From positions 1,364,001-1,428,000 of the forward strand of contig NZ_LS483440.1 in assembly GCF_900476045.1 (NCBI RefSeq): a DNA stretch of 64,000 bases, in the 5' to 3' direction. This stretch comes from Gemella morbillorum. Its GTDB lineage: Bacteria; Bacillota; Bacilli; Staphylococcales; Gemellaceae. The position numbers were made by a program, and so were the translations under genes. The notes under the pieces were generated by a model, which saw only the letters and a program-made list of their open reading frames with translations, was not told the DNA's origin and ran no database searches. This document shows, in pieces, positions 43,995 to 54,029 of this stretch (position 1 is its first letter; every line of letters begins with the position of its first letter).

Positions 43995-44984
43995 TTAGTC
44001 AACTAGAATATCTATTACCTCTTCTAGTGTTGCTCCTAAGAAGTATGAATTGATATCTATTTGCTCTAGTACTTTCTGAATATCTTCTTTTTGGTATTTT
44101 ACCCCTACCAATTTCTTAGCAATATCTTCAACATCCATCACTCCAAAGAAATCTCCAAAGAACTTAATACTCGTAATAGCACCTTGCTCTACCATAATGT
44201 TAGCTTCAATTTTACCTGTTTTAAGCCTTCTATTACGCTTAATATTGAAATCTGGATTTTTTCCATATACCCAATCCCAAGAGTTGTTTTTTTCTTCTTG
44301 TATTGCTAAAATAGCTTTTTCATCTTCTTCAGTAGCAACAAAGTCAGTCATTTCATATTTTTCACTCATATATTTTTTAAGTGCTACTACGAAATCTGCT
44401 ACTGTCATTTCTTGATTAGGTAAGTGATTTTTAATGTTTGTAACTCTTGAACGAACTGATTTGATACCTTTTGACTCAATTTTATCTTTTGATACTTTTA
44501 AAGCATTTGCTAATACTGAAGTATCAACATCAAACATTAAACATCCATGATGCATAATACGTCCTGAACGAACATATTGTGCATTTCCACAGAATTTTTG
44601 TCCGTCTATTTCAAGGTCATTACGTCCTGTAAACTCAGCTTTTACGCCTAATGAAGCCAATGCATCTATAACTGGTTGTGAAAATGATTTAAAATCAAAC
44701 TCTTCTCCGCTGCGTCCATTAGAAATAATAGTATAATTCAAATTATTTAAATCATGATAGACAGCTCCTCCACCACTTACACGACGAACTATTTTTATAT
44801 CATTGTCTTCACAGAATCTTTGGTTAACTTCTTCTGTTGTATTTTGGTTTTTACCTACTACTATACATGGTGAATTTATCCATAACATAAAAACATCATC
44901 TTTCTTAGCAAGCTCATTAAATGCATAAAGCTCTAACGCTGTATTGTAGCGTGGATCATTACTTTTTGATTCTATATATATCAT
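43995..44984 (-). CDS. lplA: Lipoate-protein ligase A
   Basis: The 329-residue protein has the LplA signatures [36 protein letters not shown] and the C-terminal accessory domain (from about residue 245). It attaches scavenged lipoate to the lipoyl domains of E2 and E3 encoded nearby (48-53 kb). AAGGAG precedes the ATG. Confidence 0.92.
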   Translation of the reverse strand: MIYIESKSNDPRYNTALELYAFNELAKKDDVFMLWINSPCIVVGKNQNTTEEVNQRFCEDNDIKIVRRVSGGGAVYHDLNNLNYTIISNGRSGEEFDFKSFSQPVIDALASLGVKAEFTGRNDLEIDGQKFCGNAQYVRSGRIMHHGCLMFDVDTSVLANALKVSKDKIESKGIKSVRSRVTNIKNHLPNQEMTVADFVVALKKYMSEKYEMTDFVATEEDEKAILAIQEEKNNSWDWVYGKNPDFNIKRNRRLKTGKIEANIMVEQGAITSIKFFGDFFGVMDVEDIAKKLVGVKYQKEDIQKVLEQIDINSYFLGATLEEVIDILVD

Positions 44985-45167
44985 TTTATTCTCCTTAGTT
45001 TATAAAACTTATTTCTTTATAATTTATTATAATACAAAAAGCATTTTTCATAAACAAAAATACTTTTATTTTTCATAAAAGAATTGAACTTTTCAAACAA
45101 ACTTAGCTTATATTATGATATAATAAAAGGATAATTAGAAAAATACTTTAAAGGAGTTCCTCTATTT

Positions 45168-46184
45168 ATGACGAAAATTATTTTAACTGGTGATAGACCA
45201 ACTGGAAAACTTCATTTAGGTCACTATGTTGGCTCTTTAAAAAACAGAGTTGCTTTACAAAATGAAAAAGATACCGATATTTTTATTATGATTGCCGATC
45301 AACAAGCTCTTACTGATAATGCTGATAACCCTGAAAAAGTTATTCAAAACATTACAGAAGTTGCTTTAGACTATTTAGCTGTTGGTATTGATCCAACTAA
45401 GTCTACTGTCTTTATTCAATCACAAATTCCACAGCTTGCTGAATTGTATATGTATTATATGAACTTAGTAACAGTATCAAGACTTCAACGTAACCCTACT
45501 GTTAAACAAGAAATAAATGATAAAAAATTCGGAGAAAGCATACCTGCTGGATTCTTCACTTATCCAGTTAGTCAAGCAGCTGACATAACTGCATTTAAAG
45601 CTACGCACGTGCCAGTAGGAGAAGATCAAAAACCTATGCTTGAACAAACACGTGAAATTGTTAGAGACTTCAATAGAACTTATAACAAAGAAGTTCTTGT
45701 CCTTCCGGAAATAGTACTTCCTCCAAAAAATCACGCACGTCTTGTAGGAATCGACGGACAAGGTAAGATGAGCAAAAGTCTTAACAATGGTATCTATCTA
45801 GGAGATAGTGAAGAAAATATCAAAGCTAAAATCATGAAAATGTACACTGATCCTAATCACATTCGTGTTGAAGATCCTGGGCAAGTTGAAGGAAATGTTG
45901 TCTTCACATACTTAGATATTTTTGATCCACGTACTGACGAAGTAGCTGAACTAAAAGAACACTACAGACGTGGTGGCCTTGGCGATATGAAACTTAAACG
46001 ACGTCTTAACGAAGTTATGCAAGAGTACTTACGCCCAATTAGAGAGCGTCGCGAGGAATTCGCAAAAGATAAAGCTGAAGTATATAATATGCTAAAAGCT
46101 GGTAGTGAAAAAGCAGAAAAAGTTGCTGCTGCTACACTTGATGATGTAAAAGATGCAATGGGAATTAATTATTTTAAAAAATAA
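45168..46184 (+). CDS. trpS: Tryptophan--tRNA ligase
   Basis: The 338-residue class I synthetase has HLGHY (HIGH-type) near residue 17 and KMSKS near residue 203. AAGGAG precedes the ATG. No T-box is seen in the 180-base upstream gap. A DNA/RNA nuclease gene follows 86 bases later. Confidence 0.96.
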   Translation: MTKIILTGDRPTGKLHLGHYVGSLKNRVALQNEKDTDIFIMIADQQALTDNADNPEKVIQNITEVALDYLAVGIDPTKSTVFIQSQIPQLAELYMYYMNLVTVSRLQRNPTVKQEINDKKFGESIPAGFFTYPVSQAADITAFKATHVPVGEDQKPMLEQTREIVRDFNRTYNKEVLVLPEIVLPPKNHARLVGIDGQGKMSKSLNNGIYLGDSEENIKAKIMKMYTDPNHIRVEDPGQVEGNVVFTYLDIFDPRTDEVAELKEHYRRGGLGDMKLKRRLNEVMQEYLRPIRERREEFAKDKAEVYNMLKAGSEKAEKVAAATLDDVKDAMGINYFKK

Positions 46185-46270
46185 ATTTTATTACACTATA
46201 AGGTAATCAACCTCCAATAAAGGATGTAAATTATTTAATATTTTATGTAATAAATTATTAAGGAGATACT

Positions 46271-47005
46271 ATGGCTAAAAGAAGAAAAAAACAGTTTTCT
46301 CTATTCTCAATAATTTCAATTTTAATAATTATTCTTATCTCACTTATCATAAGTCGATATACCTTTAATAAAGGTAATTCTACTACGTCATTCCAAGAAA
46401 CATCAACTATTCCTCAAGATGTTATTAAGTCACTAACTGCTCCAAGTGAAAATGAAGCAAATGATAATACTAAATATAAGATTTTAAACAATAACAATCC
46501 ATATTTTAGTAAAGAGGATTTATCTACAACATCTTTTGAAAATTACAGTCCACTAGATAGTCTAGGACGTGTCGGACAAGCCAATGGCATTATTGGTGTA
46601 GAACTTATGCCTACTGATCGTCGTGGAGAAATAGCACATATTCGTCCTAGTGGTTGGCAAAGTAACAGAGGTAGTCATATCTATGATCGTTGTCACCTTA
46701 TTGCATTTCAACTAGCTGGCGAAAATGATAATAATAGAAATTTAATGACTGGAACAAGATTTATGAATCTCAACATGATTCCTTTTGAAAATGAAGTTGC
46801 AGATTATGTTAAAAAAACAAAAAAACATGTTCGTTATCGTGTTACTCCTGTATTTAAAGATAACGATCTTGTTGCTCAAGGCGTTATTATGGAAGCTATG
46901 TCTGTAGAAGATAACGGAGCAAGTGTAAAGTACAATGTCTTTATCTACAACTTCCAAAAAGGGGTAGTAATTGATTATAAAACTGGAAAATATACTACAA
47001 AATAA
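46271..47005 (+). CDS. Membrane-anchored or secreted DNA/RNA non-specific endonuclease
   Basis: The 244-residue protein has a basic start, one N-terminal membrane helix (about 12-32), then a nuclease domain with the catalytic YDRCHLIAFQ motif (DRGH-type, with Cys instead of Gly), Asn-rich metal region NDNNRNLMTGTRFMN and VADYVKKT. Relatives include EndA-type nucleases of streptococci. It would act at the cell surface, in DNA uptake or nucleotide scavenging. AAGGAG precedes the ATG. Confidence 0.85.
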   Translation: MAKRRKKQFSLFSIISILIIILISLIISRYTFNKGNSTTSFQETSTIPQDVIKSLTAPSENEANDNTKYKILNNNNPYFSKEDLSTTSFENYSPLDSLGRVGQANGIIGVELMPTDRRGEIAHIRPSGWQSNRGSHIYDRCHLIAFQLAGENDNNRNLMTGTRFMNLNMIPFENEVADYVKKTKKHVRYRVTPVFKDNDLVAQGVIMEAMSVEDNGASVKYNVFIYNFQKGVVIDYKTGKYTTK

Positions 47006-47006
47006 C

Positions 47007-47048
47007 AAAATAGACTTTGGAGTCAAAAATGACTTCAAAGTCTATTTT
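47007..47048. terminator. Bidirectional terminator
   Basis: Arms AAAATAGACTTTGGAGTC (47007-47024) and GACTTCAAAGTCTATTTT (47031-47048) pair with one mismatch. Confidence 0.85.
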
Positions 47049-47050
47049 CA

Positions 47051-47452
47051 TTAATTTTTCTTTATAAATTTTTCAGCTATAGCTAAACTTATTACTAGCA
47101 ATAAAATTGCTCCTGACCATATTAAGACACTATATGGATTATCATGTTGAACAATTATAAGTCTTACTATTGCTGTTATACCTATATAAATGAAATACCT
47201 CAATGGAAAATGATAATTATTTTTGAAATATTTCACTATCAACGCTACAAACTCAAAATATAAAAAGAATACTACAATTTCTTCAATAAAGTTTTGATAA
47301 CTTCCTTGTGAAGTTAAAAATTTCATCCCTTCATTAAAGATTTCTTTTGCTTCTATCAATAAACCAAATGATAATAAAATCCCTATTATAAGCAATCCAA
47401 GGTTCATTACCCATAAAAATATATTTGATATGTTTTTAGCAAATTTATCCAT
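47051..47452 (-). CDS. PsiE-like membrane protein
   Basis: The 133-residue protein has four membrane segments and the PsiE-type core FLYFEFVALIVKYFKNNYHF...YIGITAIVRLIIVQH. The Escherichia relative is induced by phosphate starvation; function is unknown. ATG 47452 has AAAGGAG upstream, and an earlier in-frame ATG (47491) is not supported. Confidence 0.78.
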   Translation of the reverse strand: MDKFAKNISNIFLWVMNLGLLIIGILLSFGLLIEAKEIFNEGMKFLTSQGSYQNFIEEIVVFFLYFEFVALIVKYFKNNYHFPLRYFIYIGITAIVRLIIVQHDNPYSVLIWSGAILLLVISLAIAEKFIKKN

Positions 47453-47599
47453 CACACTCTCCTTTAATATTTTCTGTAATAAATTTAACATAAACTAAAT
47501 TATATGTCATTTTATCAGCTCATATCTTCTTTTTTTCTGGGCATATCTTTTATCTTTTATTTATTTTAATGGTAAAATAGTAACAGATTGGAGATTTTT

Positions 47600-48157
47600 A
47601 TGATAGAACTAAAATATATAAAAAAAGAAAATTTAGAAGAATTATATAATGTTATTTATACCTCTGAAAATCCTGAGTGGAGTAAATATAACGCACCATA
47701 TTTTAATGAATATAAATTTATAGATTTTGATGTTTTTCTTTTAACTAATCATCATGAATTTTATCTTAGCGATAGATGCTGTGGAATTTTTGTTAATAAT
47801 AAATTAATTGGCATTGTAACACGTCATTGGGAATGTTTTGCTACACGTTGGTTAGAAATCGGTATTATTATTTATGATGAATCTTACTGGTCTCGTGGAA
47901 TTGGACAAAAAGCCCTAAAAAAATGGATAAAAGATTGTTTTATCAAATACCCCGAGATTGAACGAGTAGGTCTGACGACATGGAGTGGTAATCATGGAAT
48001 GATGCGTCTTGCTGAAAAATTGGGATTAATTCTTGAGGGAAGACTTCGCAAAGTTAGGTACTATAATGGTACTTATTATGATTCAGTAAAATACGGAATA
48101 CTGCGTGAAGAGTTTTTTAATATCCAAGTTGAAAATGAGCATTCTAATAAATTATAA
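47600..48157 (+). CDS. GNAT family acetyltransferase
   Basis: The 185-residue GNAT protein has the acetyl-CoA binding segment with SYWSRGIGQKALKKW and the GNHGMMRLAEKLGLILEGRLRKVRYYNG end typical of RimJ/RimL-like enzymes. ATG 47600 has GGAG six bases upstream. Substrate (protein N-terminus, drug or small amine) is not known. Confidence 0.85.
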   Translation: MIELKYIKKENLEELYNVIYTSENPEWSKYNAPYFNEYKFIDFDVFLLTNHHEFYLSDRCCGIFVNNKLIGIVTRHWECFATRWLEIGIIIYDESYWSRGIGQKALKKWIKDCFIKYPEIERVGLTTWSGNHGMMRLAEKLGLILEGRLRKVRYYNGTYYDSVKYGILREEFFNIQVENEHSNKL

Positions 48158-48172
48158 TAACTTTAACCTTAC

Positions 48173-48205
48173 AAAAAGCGACTAACATTGTGTTAGTCGC
48201 TTTTC
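48173..48205. terminator. Bidirectional terminator
   Basis: AAAAAGCGACTAACA (48173-48187) pairs with TGTTAGTCGCTTTT (48191-48204). It ends the GNAT gene and the convergent dehydrogenase operon. Confidence 0.85.
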
Positions 48206-48224
48206 TCTTATATTTAAACTTATA

Positions 48225-49973
48225 CTATTTTGTTTTTTTCTTAGGTGCATGGATACACATATCGATGCAATCAGCCATAGCTTCGTATAATGCTTCTGAG
48301 TATGTTGGGTGTCCATGAATTATATCCATTACATCATCAATAGTCATTTCAGTTTGGATTAATGTAGAACCTTCGTTGATGATTTCCGCAGCAACTGGAC
48401 CTACAATATGAATACCTAAAATTTCTCTATACTTAGTATCCATAATTACTTTTACAAATCCTTCACCTTGATTAGATGCCAATGAACGTCCGTTAGCAGC
48501 AAAGTTAAATCTACCAACTTTAACATCATATTTTTCACGTGCTTGGTCTTCAGTTAAACCAACCATAGCAATCTCTGGGTGTGTATAAATTGCTGCTGGT
48601 GTAGATTTAAGATCAACTCTCTTAGAATGACCCATTGCATTTTCAGCTGCAACTTCTCCCATCTTGAATGCTGCATGAGCTAACATCTTAGTACCATTGA
48701 TATCTCCTGGTGCATAGATTCCTTTAATAGATGTTTCCATGTACTCGTCAACTTTAACACGTCCACGTTCCATTTCAAATTTATCTGCTAATTCACCTAG
48801 ACATGTATTATCTGGAACACGTCCGATAGATAGTAATACTTTATCAGCAACTACATCTTCTTTACCTTCAACTTTTACTACTACTTCGTGACCTTTATCA
48901 ATGATTTCTAATAATTTAGTTGAAGTAAGTACATTAATACCTTGTTTTCTAAATTGTTTTTCTAATGCTACAGACGCATCTTTATCCATATTAGCGATTA
49001 GTCTATCTGCCATTTCAACGATAGTAACTTTAGAACCAAATGTAGCAAATGCTTGCCCTAATTCAGAACCAATTACTCCACCACCGATTACAGCTAATCT
49101 TGATGGTACTTCTTTAATGTCTAAGAATTCATCACTTGTAAGAACTTTTTCACTGTCCATACCTGGAATATTAATTCTACTTACTTTAGAACCTCCAGCT
49201 AAAATTACTCTATCAGCGTCAATTGTTGTGTGCTCGTCAACAACAACTTTTTTATCAGCTGTAAGTTGTCCAACACCATTGAATACTTTAACTCCGTAAG
49301 ATTTAAGTAATCCTGCTACTCCACCAGATAATGTTTTAGATACTTTATCTTTAACTGCTACAGTTTTCTCCATGTCAACTGTAAATGCATCATTTACAAG
49401 TTTAATACCACGGTCTTTTGCAGAACGAATGTAGTTAATAATTTCTGCATTGTGTAAGAATGTTTTTGTTGGAATACATCCACGATTTAAGCATGTTCCA
49501 CCTAATTCACGATTTTCTACTAATGCTACTTTTCCACCTAATTGAGCTGCTTTAATCGCCGCTACATATCCTGCAGGTCCACCACCAATTACAGCTACGT
49601 CATATTCACCACGACGTTCACGTTTTAGCAATACATCTTCTTTTTTAGTTTCAGGAACTTTAACGTCTGCTGCTACTTCTTTTACTACTTCTTGAGCTAC
49701 TGCAGTTGCACCATCTGCTCCAGAAACTTCTTCTCCAGGTTGTCCAATCCATGCTATAGTTTGAACTACAGGTACAGTTGACCCAGCTGGATAAAGAATT
49801 TTTAATAAAGTTCCGCTAGCTTCAGCCTCAACTTCCATATTAACTTTGTCAGTTACGATTTCTAGTAGGACTTCTCCTTCTTTTACTTCGTCACCTTCTT
49901 GCTTAAACCATTGTACGATTTCGCCTTCTTCCATTTCACTTCCGGCTTTTGGCATAATAACTTCTACTGCCAT
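48225..49973 (-). CDS. lpdA: Dihydrolipoamide dehydrogenase (E3) with N-terminal lipoyl domain
   Basis: The 582-residue protein has a lipoyl domain (about 1-80, TDKVNMEVE with the lipoyl Lys) and, after an Ala/Val linker, a flavoprotein disulfide reductase (from about 125). The latter has GGPAGYVAAI, the redox pair in GGTCLNRGCIPTK, and GGGVIGSELG. It re-oxidises the lipoyl groups of E2. The lipoyl segment is nearly identical to that of the E2 gene just upstream, so it arose by duplication. It is last in the E1alpha-E1beta-E2-E3 operon. Confidence 0.94.
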   Translation of the reverse strand: MAVEVIMPKAGSEMEEGEIVQWFKQEGDEVKEGEVLLEIVTDKVNMEVEAEASGTLLKILYPAGSTVPVVQTIAWIGQPGEEVSGADGATAVAQEVVKEVAADVKVPETKKEDVLLKRERRGEYDVAVIGGGPAGYVAAIKAAQLGGKVALVENRELGGTCLNRGCIPTKTFLHNAEIINYIRSAKDRGIKLVNDAFTVDMEKTVAVKDKVSKTLSGGVAGLLKSYGVKVFNGVGQLTADKKVVVDEHTTIDADRVILAGGSKVSRINIPGMDSEKVLTSDEFLDIKEVPSRLAVIGGGVIGSELGQAFATFGSKVTIVEMADRLIANMDKDASVALEKQFRKQGINVLTSTKLLEIIDKGHEVVVKVEGKEDVVADKVLLSIGRVPDNTCLGELADKFEMERGRVKVDEYMETSIKGIYAPGDINGTKMLAHAAFKMGEVAAENAMGHSKRVDLKSTPAAIYTHPEIAMVGLTEDQAREKYDVKVGRFNFAANGRSLASNQGEGFVKVIMDTKYREILGIHIVGPVAAEIINEGSTLIQTEMTIDDVMDIIHGHPTYSEALYEAMADCIDMCIHAPKKKTK

Positions 49974-50029
49974 ATTATAATCACTCCTTAATACACTTTA
50001 TCTTGTTTTCTTCTATTATTATATCATTA

Positions 50030-51418
50030 TTAGATTAGTAATGATAGTGGATTTTCGATAGCTTCTTTCAGAGTCTTCATGAATTTAGCTCCTTCTAATC
50101 CGTCAACTACACGGTGATCTGCTGTTAATGTTAATGTCATAATAGGTCTTACAGTGATTTCACCATTTAATACTACAGGTTTTTGAACTGTAGCACTTAC
50201 TCCTAAAATTGCTGTGTTAGGTTGGTTGATAATCGGCACGAAGCTCTTAACTCCATACATACCTAAGTTACTGATTGTAAATGTTGAATCTGCCATTTCA
50301 TCTGGTTTTAATTTACCAGCAAGAGCTTTTGTTGTAATTTCTTTAGAAGCTACTACAAGCTCTTTTAGACTCATCTTATCAGCACCTTTAATTACTGGTA
50401 CTACTAACCCACTATCCATACCTACTGCAATTGATAAGTTAACGTAGTGGTGTAGATACATTTCTTTTTCATCACTTGATAATGAAGCATTCACATATGG
50501 GTGTTTCATTAATGATTTAATTACTGCTAATGAAATGAAGTCTGTAACTGTTGCTTTTTTACCAGTTTCTTCGATAATTGCATCAACAACTTTTTTACGT
50601 AATGCTAATAGTTCAGTCATATCAACTTCTACATTAACAACAAACGTTGGTGCACTAAAGTAAGATTCACTCATACGTTTAGAAATAACTTTACGCATTG
50701 GTGACATTGGTACTGTTTCAACAACACCCCATTGATTTTCGTTTGGCTCTTTAACAGATTTTTTGCTAGGAGCTGCAATTTCTTCTTTCTTAGCTGGAGC
50801 TGCTTTTGGAGCTCCATTAAGTACTGAAAGAATATCAGCTTTCATAACCTTACCATTAGGTCCTGTTCCTACTATACTCTCAGCATTAATTCCTTCCATT
50901 TGCGCTATACGTGCTGCAAGTGGTGAAATTTTAACTTTAGAGTTAAGTTTATATTCTAATACATCATCTTTATGGATACGACCTTTAGATCCTGTTCCTT
51001 GAACTTTAGATAAATCAATTCCTTTTTTACGCGCATATGCTCTTGCAGCTGGTGTTGCACGAATACCAGAATAGTCTACCACTTCAACTTCTTTTACAGG
51101 TGTGTAGTCAACTTTTTTCTCAACTATTGTTTCAGCTGGCGCAACTTCTCCTGTTTCGCTAGCACCTGGAATAGCTTCACCTGGTTCACCTATCCAAGCA
51201 ATTGTTTTAACAACTGGTACAACATCTCCTGCTTGAGCTAAAATTTTTAATAATGTTCCGCTAGCATCAGCTTCAACTTCCATATTTACTTTGTCTGTTA
51301 CAATCTCTAAAAGGACTTCTCCTGCTTCGACATGGTCTCCTTCATTTTTAAACCATTGTACGATTTCGCCCTCTTCCATTTCACTACCGGCTTTTGGCAT
51401 TATAACCTCTACTGCCAT
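50030..51418 (-). CDS. pdhC: Dihydrolipoamide acyltransferase (E2) of pyruvate/acetoin-type dehydrogenase
   Basis: The 462-residue protein has one lipoyl domain (about 1-80), two E3/E1-binding-type segments (ATPAARAYARKKG and SPLAARIAQMEG), and a catalytic domain ending with the HRVVDG motif. It transfers the acyl group to CoA. Presence of two peripheral subunit-binding-like segments is notable. Confidence 0.92.
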   Translation of the reverse strand: MAVEVIMPKAGSEMEEGEIVQWFKNEGDHVEAGEVLLEIVTDKVNMEVEADASGTLLKILAQAGDVVPVVKTIAWIGEPGEAIPGASETGEVAPAETIVEKKVDYTPVKEVEVVDYSGIRATPAARAYARKKGIDLSKVQGTGSKGRIHKDDVLEYKLNSKVKISPLAARIAQMEGINAESIVGTGPNGKVMKADILSVLNGAPKAAPAKKEEIAAPSKKSVKEPNENQWGVVETVPMSPMRKVISKRMSESYFSAPTFVVNVEVDMTELLALRKKVVDAIIEETGKKATVTDFISLAVIKSLMKHPYVNASLSSDEKEMYLHHYVNLSIAVGMDSGLVVPVIKGADKMSLKELVVASKEITTKALAGKLKPDEMADSTFTISNLGMYGVKSFVPIINQPNTAILGVSATVQKPVVLNGEITVRPIMTLTLTADHRVVDGLEGAKFMKTLKEAIENPLSLLI

Positions 51419-51449
51419 GTTTTATTCACATCCTTCGCTAACTATATTT

Positions 51450-52442
51450 TTATTTTTTATTTACAGCTTTTTTAATTGTTGCTTTGATGTCTTCAACATC
51501 AGGTACAACTAATTTTTCTAAGTTTTTAGCTGATGGAATGTTAGTGTCGGCTCCTGCAACACGGTAAATTGGGCTATCTAAGAAATCAAATGCATCACTT
51601 TCTGCGATACGTGCAACGATTTCTCCTCCAAATCCACCAGTTTTGAATGAGTCGTGACATACTACTAATTTTCCTGTTTTTTGTACAGATTTAACTATTA
51701 AGTCTGTATCTAATGGTACTAATGTAATTGGGTCTACTACTTCTACTGAGATTCCTTCTTGTTTTAATTCTTCTGCAGCTTGTAAACTACGTTCTAACAT
51801 TCTTCCCCAAGATACTAATGTTACGTCAGTACCCTCAGCTTTGATATCACCTTTTCCAATTACACCAACTTTACCTAATTCCACCTCACCTTTACGTCCA
51901 AATAACGCTTTAGGCTCGATGTAGATAACTGGGTTGTTATCTCTGATTGCAGCTCTTAAGATTGAGTAAACATCTCCTGCAGTACCTGGTGCTACTACTT
52001 TAAGACCTGGAATGTGACAGAACCATGCTTCTAAAGCTTTACAGTGTTGAGCAGCCGCTCCAGTTCCAGAACCAGATGCACAACGATAAGTAACTGGCAC
52101 TTGAACTTCTCCACCTAACATATAACGCATTGGTGCTGCTTGGTTAACGATAGCATCCATACCAATTGTTACGAAGTCCATAAATGTTACGTCTACGATT
52201 GGACGCATACCTACTGATGCTGCTCCAGCCGCAGCTCCACAAATTGCAGCTTCACTAATAGGTGTGTCGATAACACGTTCAGAACCAAATTCTTCCAACA
52301 TACCTACTGTTGTACCGAAGTCCCCTCCGAAAATACCTACATCTTCACCCATTAAAAATACATTTTCATCTTCACGCATTTCGTGAGTCATAGCTTCTTT
52401 TATGGCTTCACGAATTGTCATAATTTTTGTTTCTTTAGTCAT
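51450..52442 (-). CDS. pdhB: 2-oxoacid dehydrogenase E1 component, beta subunit
   Basis: The 330-residue protein has the transketolase-like E1beta fold: MGEDVGIFGGDFG, DTPISEAAICGAAAGA, and CHDSFKTGGFGGEIVARI. With E1alpha it decarboxylates pyruvate (or acetoin). Acetoin and pyruvate E1 are hard to tell apart by sequence. Confidence 0.92.
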   Translation of the reverse strand: MTKETKIMTIREAIKEAMTHEMREDENVFLMGEDVGIFGGDFGTTVGMLEEFGSERVIDTPISEAAICGAAAGAASVGMRPIVDVTFMDFVTIGMDAIVNQAAPMRYMLGGEVQVPVTYRCASGSGTGAAAQHCKALEAWFCHIPGLKVVAPGTAGDVYSILRAAIRDNNPVIYIEPKALFGRKGEVELGKVGVIGKGDIKAEGTDVTLVSWGRMLERSLQAAEELKQEGISVEVVDPITLVPLDTDLIVKSVQKTGKLVVCHDSFKTGGFGGEIVARIAESDAFDFLDSPIYRVAGADTNIPSAKNLEKLVVPDVEDIKATIKKAVNKK

Positions 52443-52497
52443 AACTATTTATCTCCTATTATATAAAATATTATTTAAATTATTTTAAACTAAAATA

Positions 52498-53478
52498 TTA
52501 GTCAGCGTAGTTATCTTGGAACGCAATTGAACCATCAGCAAATGGTGATTCTTTAGCAAATTCTACTGCTTCGTTGATAGTTGCTATTGATCTATCTTCA
52601 ATTTCTTTTAATTCTGCTTCTGTAGCAATTCCATTTTCTAATAAGTAATTTTTATATTTTACGTTAGGATCTTTAAGTTTCCATTCAGCAACTTCTTCAC
52701 GGCTACGATATTTACCAGCATCAGAAGCTGAGTGTCCAAACCATCTGTAAGATACTGCTTCTACTAAAACAGGTCCTTTACCACTTCTAGCGTGTTCGAT
52801 AGCTTCTTGCATTGCATCATATACTGCTAATACGTCATTACCATCTTCTACATGGATTCCTTTGATTCTATATGAAGCTGCACGCTCAGTAATCTTTTCA
52901 ACACGCATACATCTTTCTTGCGCCATTGAGATACCATATTTATTATTGATTACGTAGAAAATAAGTGGTAAATCCCAGTTAGATGCCATGTTTAAGCACT
53001 CATGGAAGCTTCCTTCGTTAGTAGCACCATCACCCATACAGCAAATAACAATATTTCCTGTTTTTTTCATTTTTTGAGCTAGAGCGGCACCAGTACTTAA
53101 TCCGTGTCCACCACCTACGATACCATTACATCCCATGTTTCCTTGTTCAAGGTCATAAACGTGCATACTTCCACCACGTCCTTTACATTGACCCGTTTCT
53201 TTACCTAGGATTTCAGCCATCATACGATCAATTTCTATACCTTTAGCAATAGTTTGACCGTGACCACGGTGATTAGAAAACATTAGGTCTTCTTTTCTTA
53301 ACGGATAAATAGCTCCAACGTTAGCCGCTTCCTCTCCTACTGAATAGTGAGTCATACCGTGAACTAAACCACGAGAGTATAGTTTACTTAACTCCATATC
53401 AAAATCTCTAATAAGGTGCATTAGTTCATACATTTCTAAATGCTCTTGTTTAGTTAAATCTTTTGATGTTTTTACCAT
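52498..53478 (-). CDS. pdhA: 2-oxoacid dehydrogenase E1 component, alpha subunit
   Basis: The 326-residue protein has the thiamine diphosphate motif GDGATNEGSFHECLN...NNKYGIS and the phosphorylation-loop-type SDAGKYRS. It is of the short, acetoin-dehydrogenase-like class (AcoA), though in Gram-positives this class often serves as pyruvate dehydrogenase. ATG 53478 has GGAGG upstream. A lactate permease gene is divergent. Confidence 0.9.
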   Translation of the reverse strand: MVKTSKDLTKQEHLEMYELMHLIRDFDMELSKLYSRGLVHGMTHYSVGEEAANVGAIYPLRKEDLMFSNHRGHGQTIAKGIEIDRMMAEILGKETGQCKGRGGSMHVYDLEQGNMGCNGIVGGGHGLSTGAALAQKMKKTGNIVICCMGDGATNEGSFHECLNMASNWDLPLIFYVINNKYGISMAQERCMRVEKITERAASYRIKGIHVEDGNDVLAVYDAMQEAIEHARSGKGPVLVEAVSYRWFGHSASDAGKYRSREEVAEWKLKDPNVKYKNYLLENGIATEAELKEIEDRSIATINEAVEFAKESPFADGSIAFQDNYAD

Positions 53479-53965
53479 AATAACCTCCAAAGTTTGTGTA
53501 TATATTTATTAAATGTATATAAATTATGTTTTAATCATATATTACGTTTATAATATACAACGTTTCTTTTTAAAAGTCAAATTTCCAATCTCAATAAAAT
53601 AATAATATTTATCTAGATAAAATTTGGCGATTTGTATCAATATAAAATACCTCTGTGATGATACAGGATTATAAATTTTTGCTTATTTACTATATAATAT
53701 CATTTTTTAAATCATAAATTTTTATGAGTATTTATCGTCTTTTTTATGAATACAGAATAATAAATATAAATTCTATTAATCTTTAAATTATTTTTTTTAA
53801 TAATATATATCTTTTTTTAATTTTTATTATTAAGAACAATATTTTTGTATTTTACAGCTTTTCCAACCTTAATTTATATTTTTTAGTATTTTATAAAAAT
53901 TGCACTTAATTAGTAATTTTCTTAAAAATATGTAAACTTTATATTGCAGAATTCAAGCAAAGCTA
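53479..53965. other. AT-rich divergent intergenic region
   Basis: About 490 bases between the dehydrogenase operon and the lactate permease. It contains long T/A runs but no gene or strong hairpin that I could identify. It should hold the pdhA promoter on the minus strand. Confidence 0.4.
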
Positions 53966-53995
53966 TTGCATAAATATATTTTTTGGGTGTATAAT
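53966..53995 (+). promoter_or_regulatory. Likely lactate permease promoter
   Basis: TTGCAT at 53966-53971 and TATAAT at 53990-53995 are 18 bases apart, about 35 bases before the start codon. No operator dyad is obvious. The 53479-53965 region upstream is very AT-rich and shows no gene. Confidence 0.6.
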
Positions 53996-54029
53996 CCTAT
54001 GTACTAAAAAACTTAGAAGGAGTATTAAA

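Noticed and set aside
52498-53478. Definite acetoin dehydrogenase
   Set aside because: The E1alpha is short and AcoA-like, but no acetoin regulator or acetoin genes are present; pyruvate use is at least as likely given the lactate permease.
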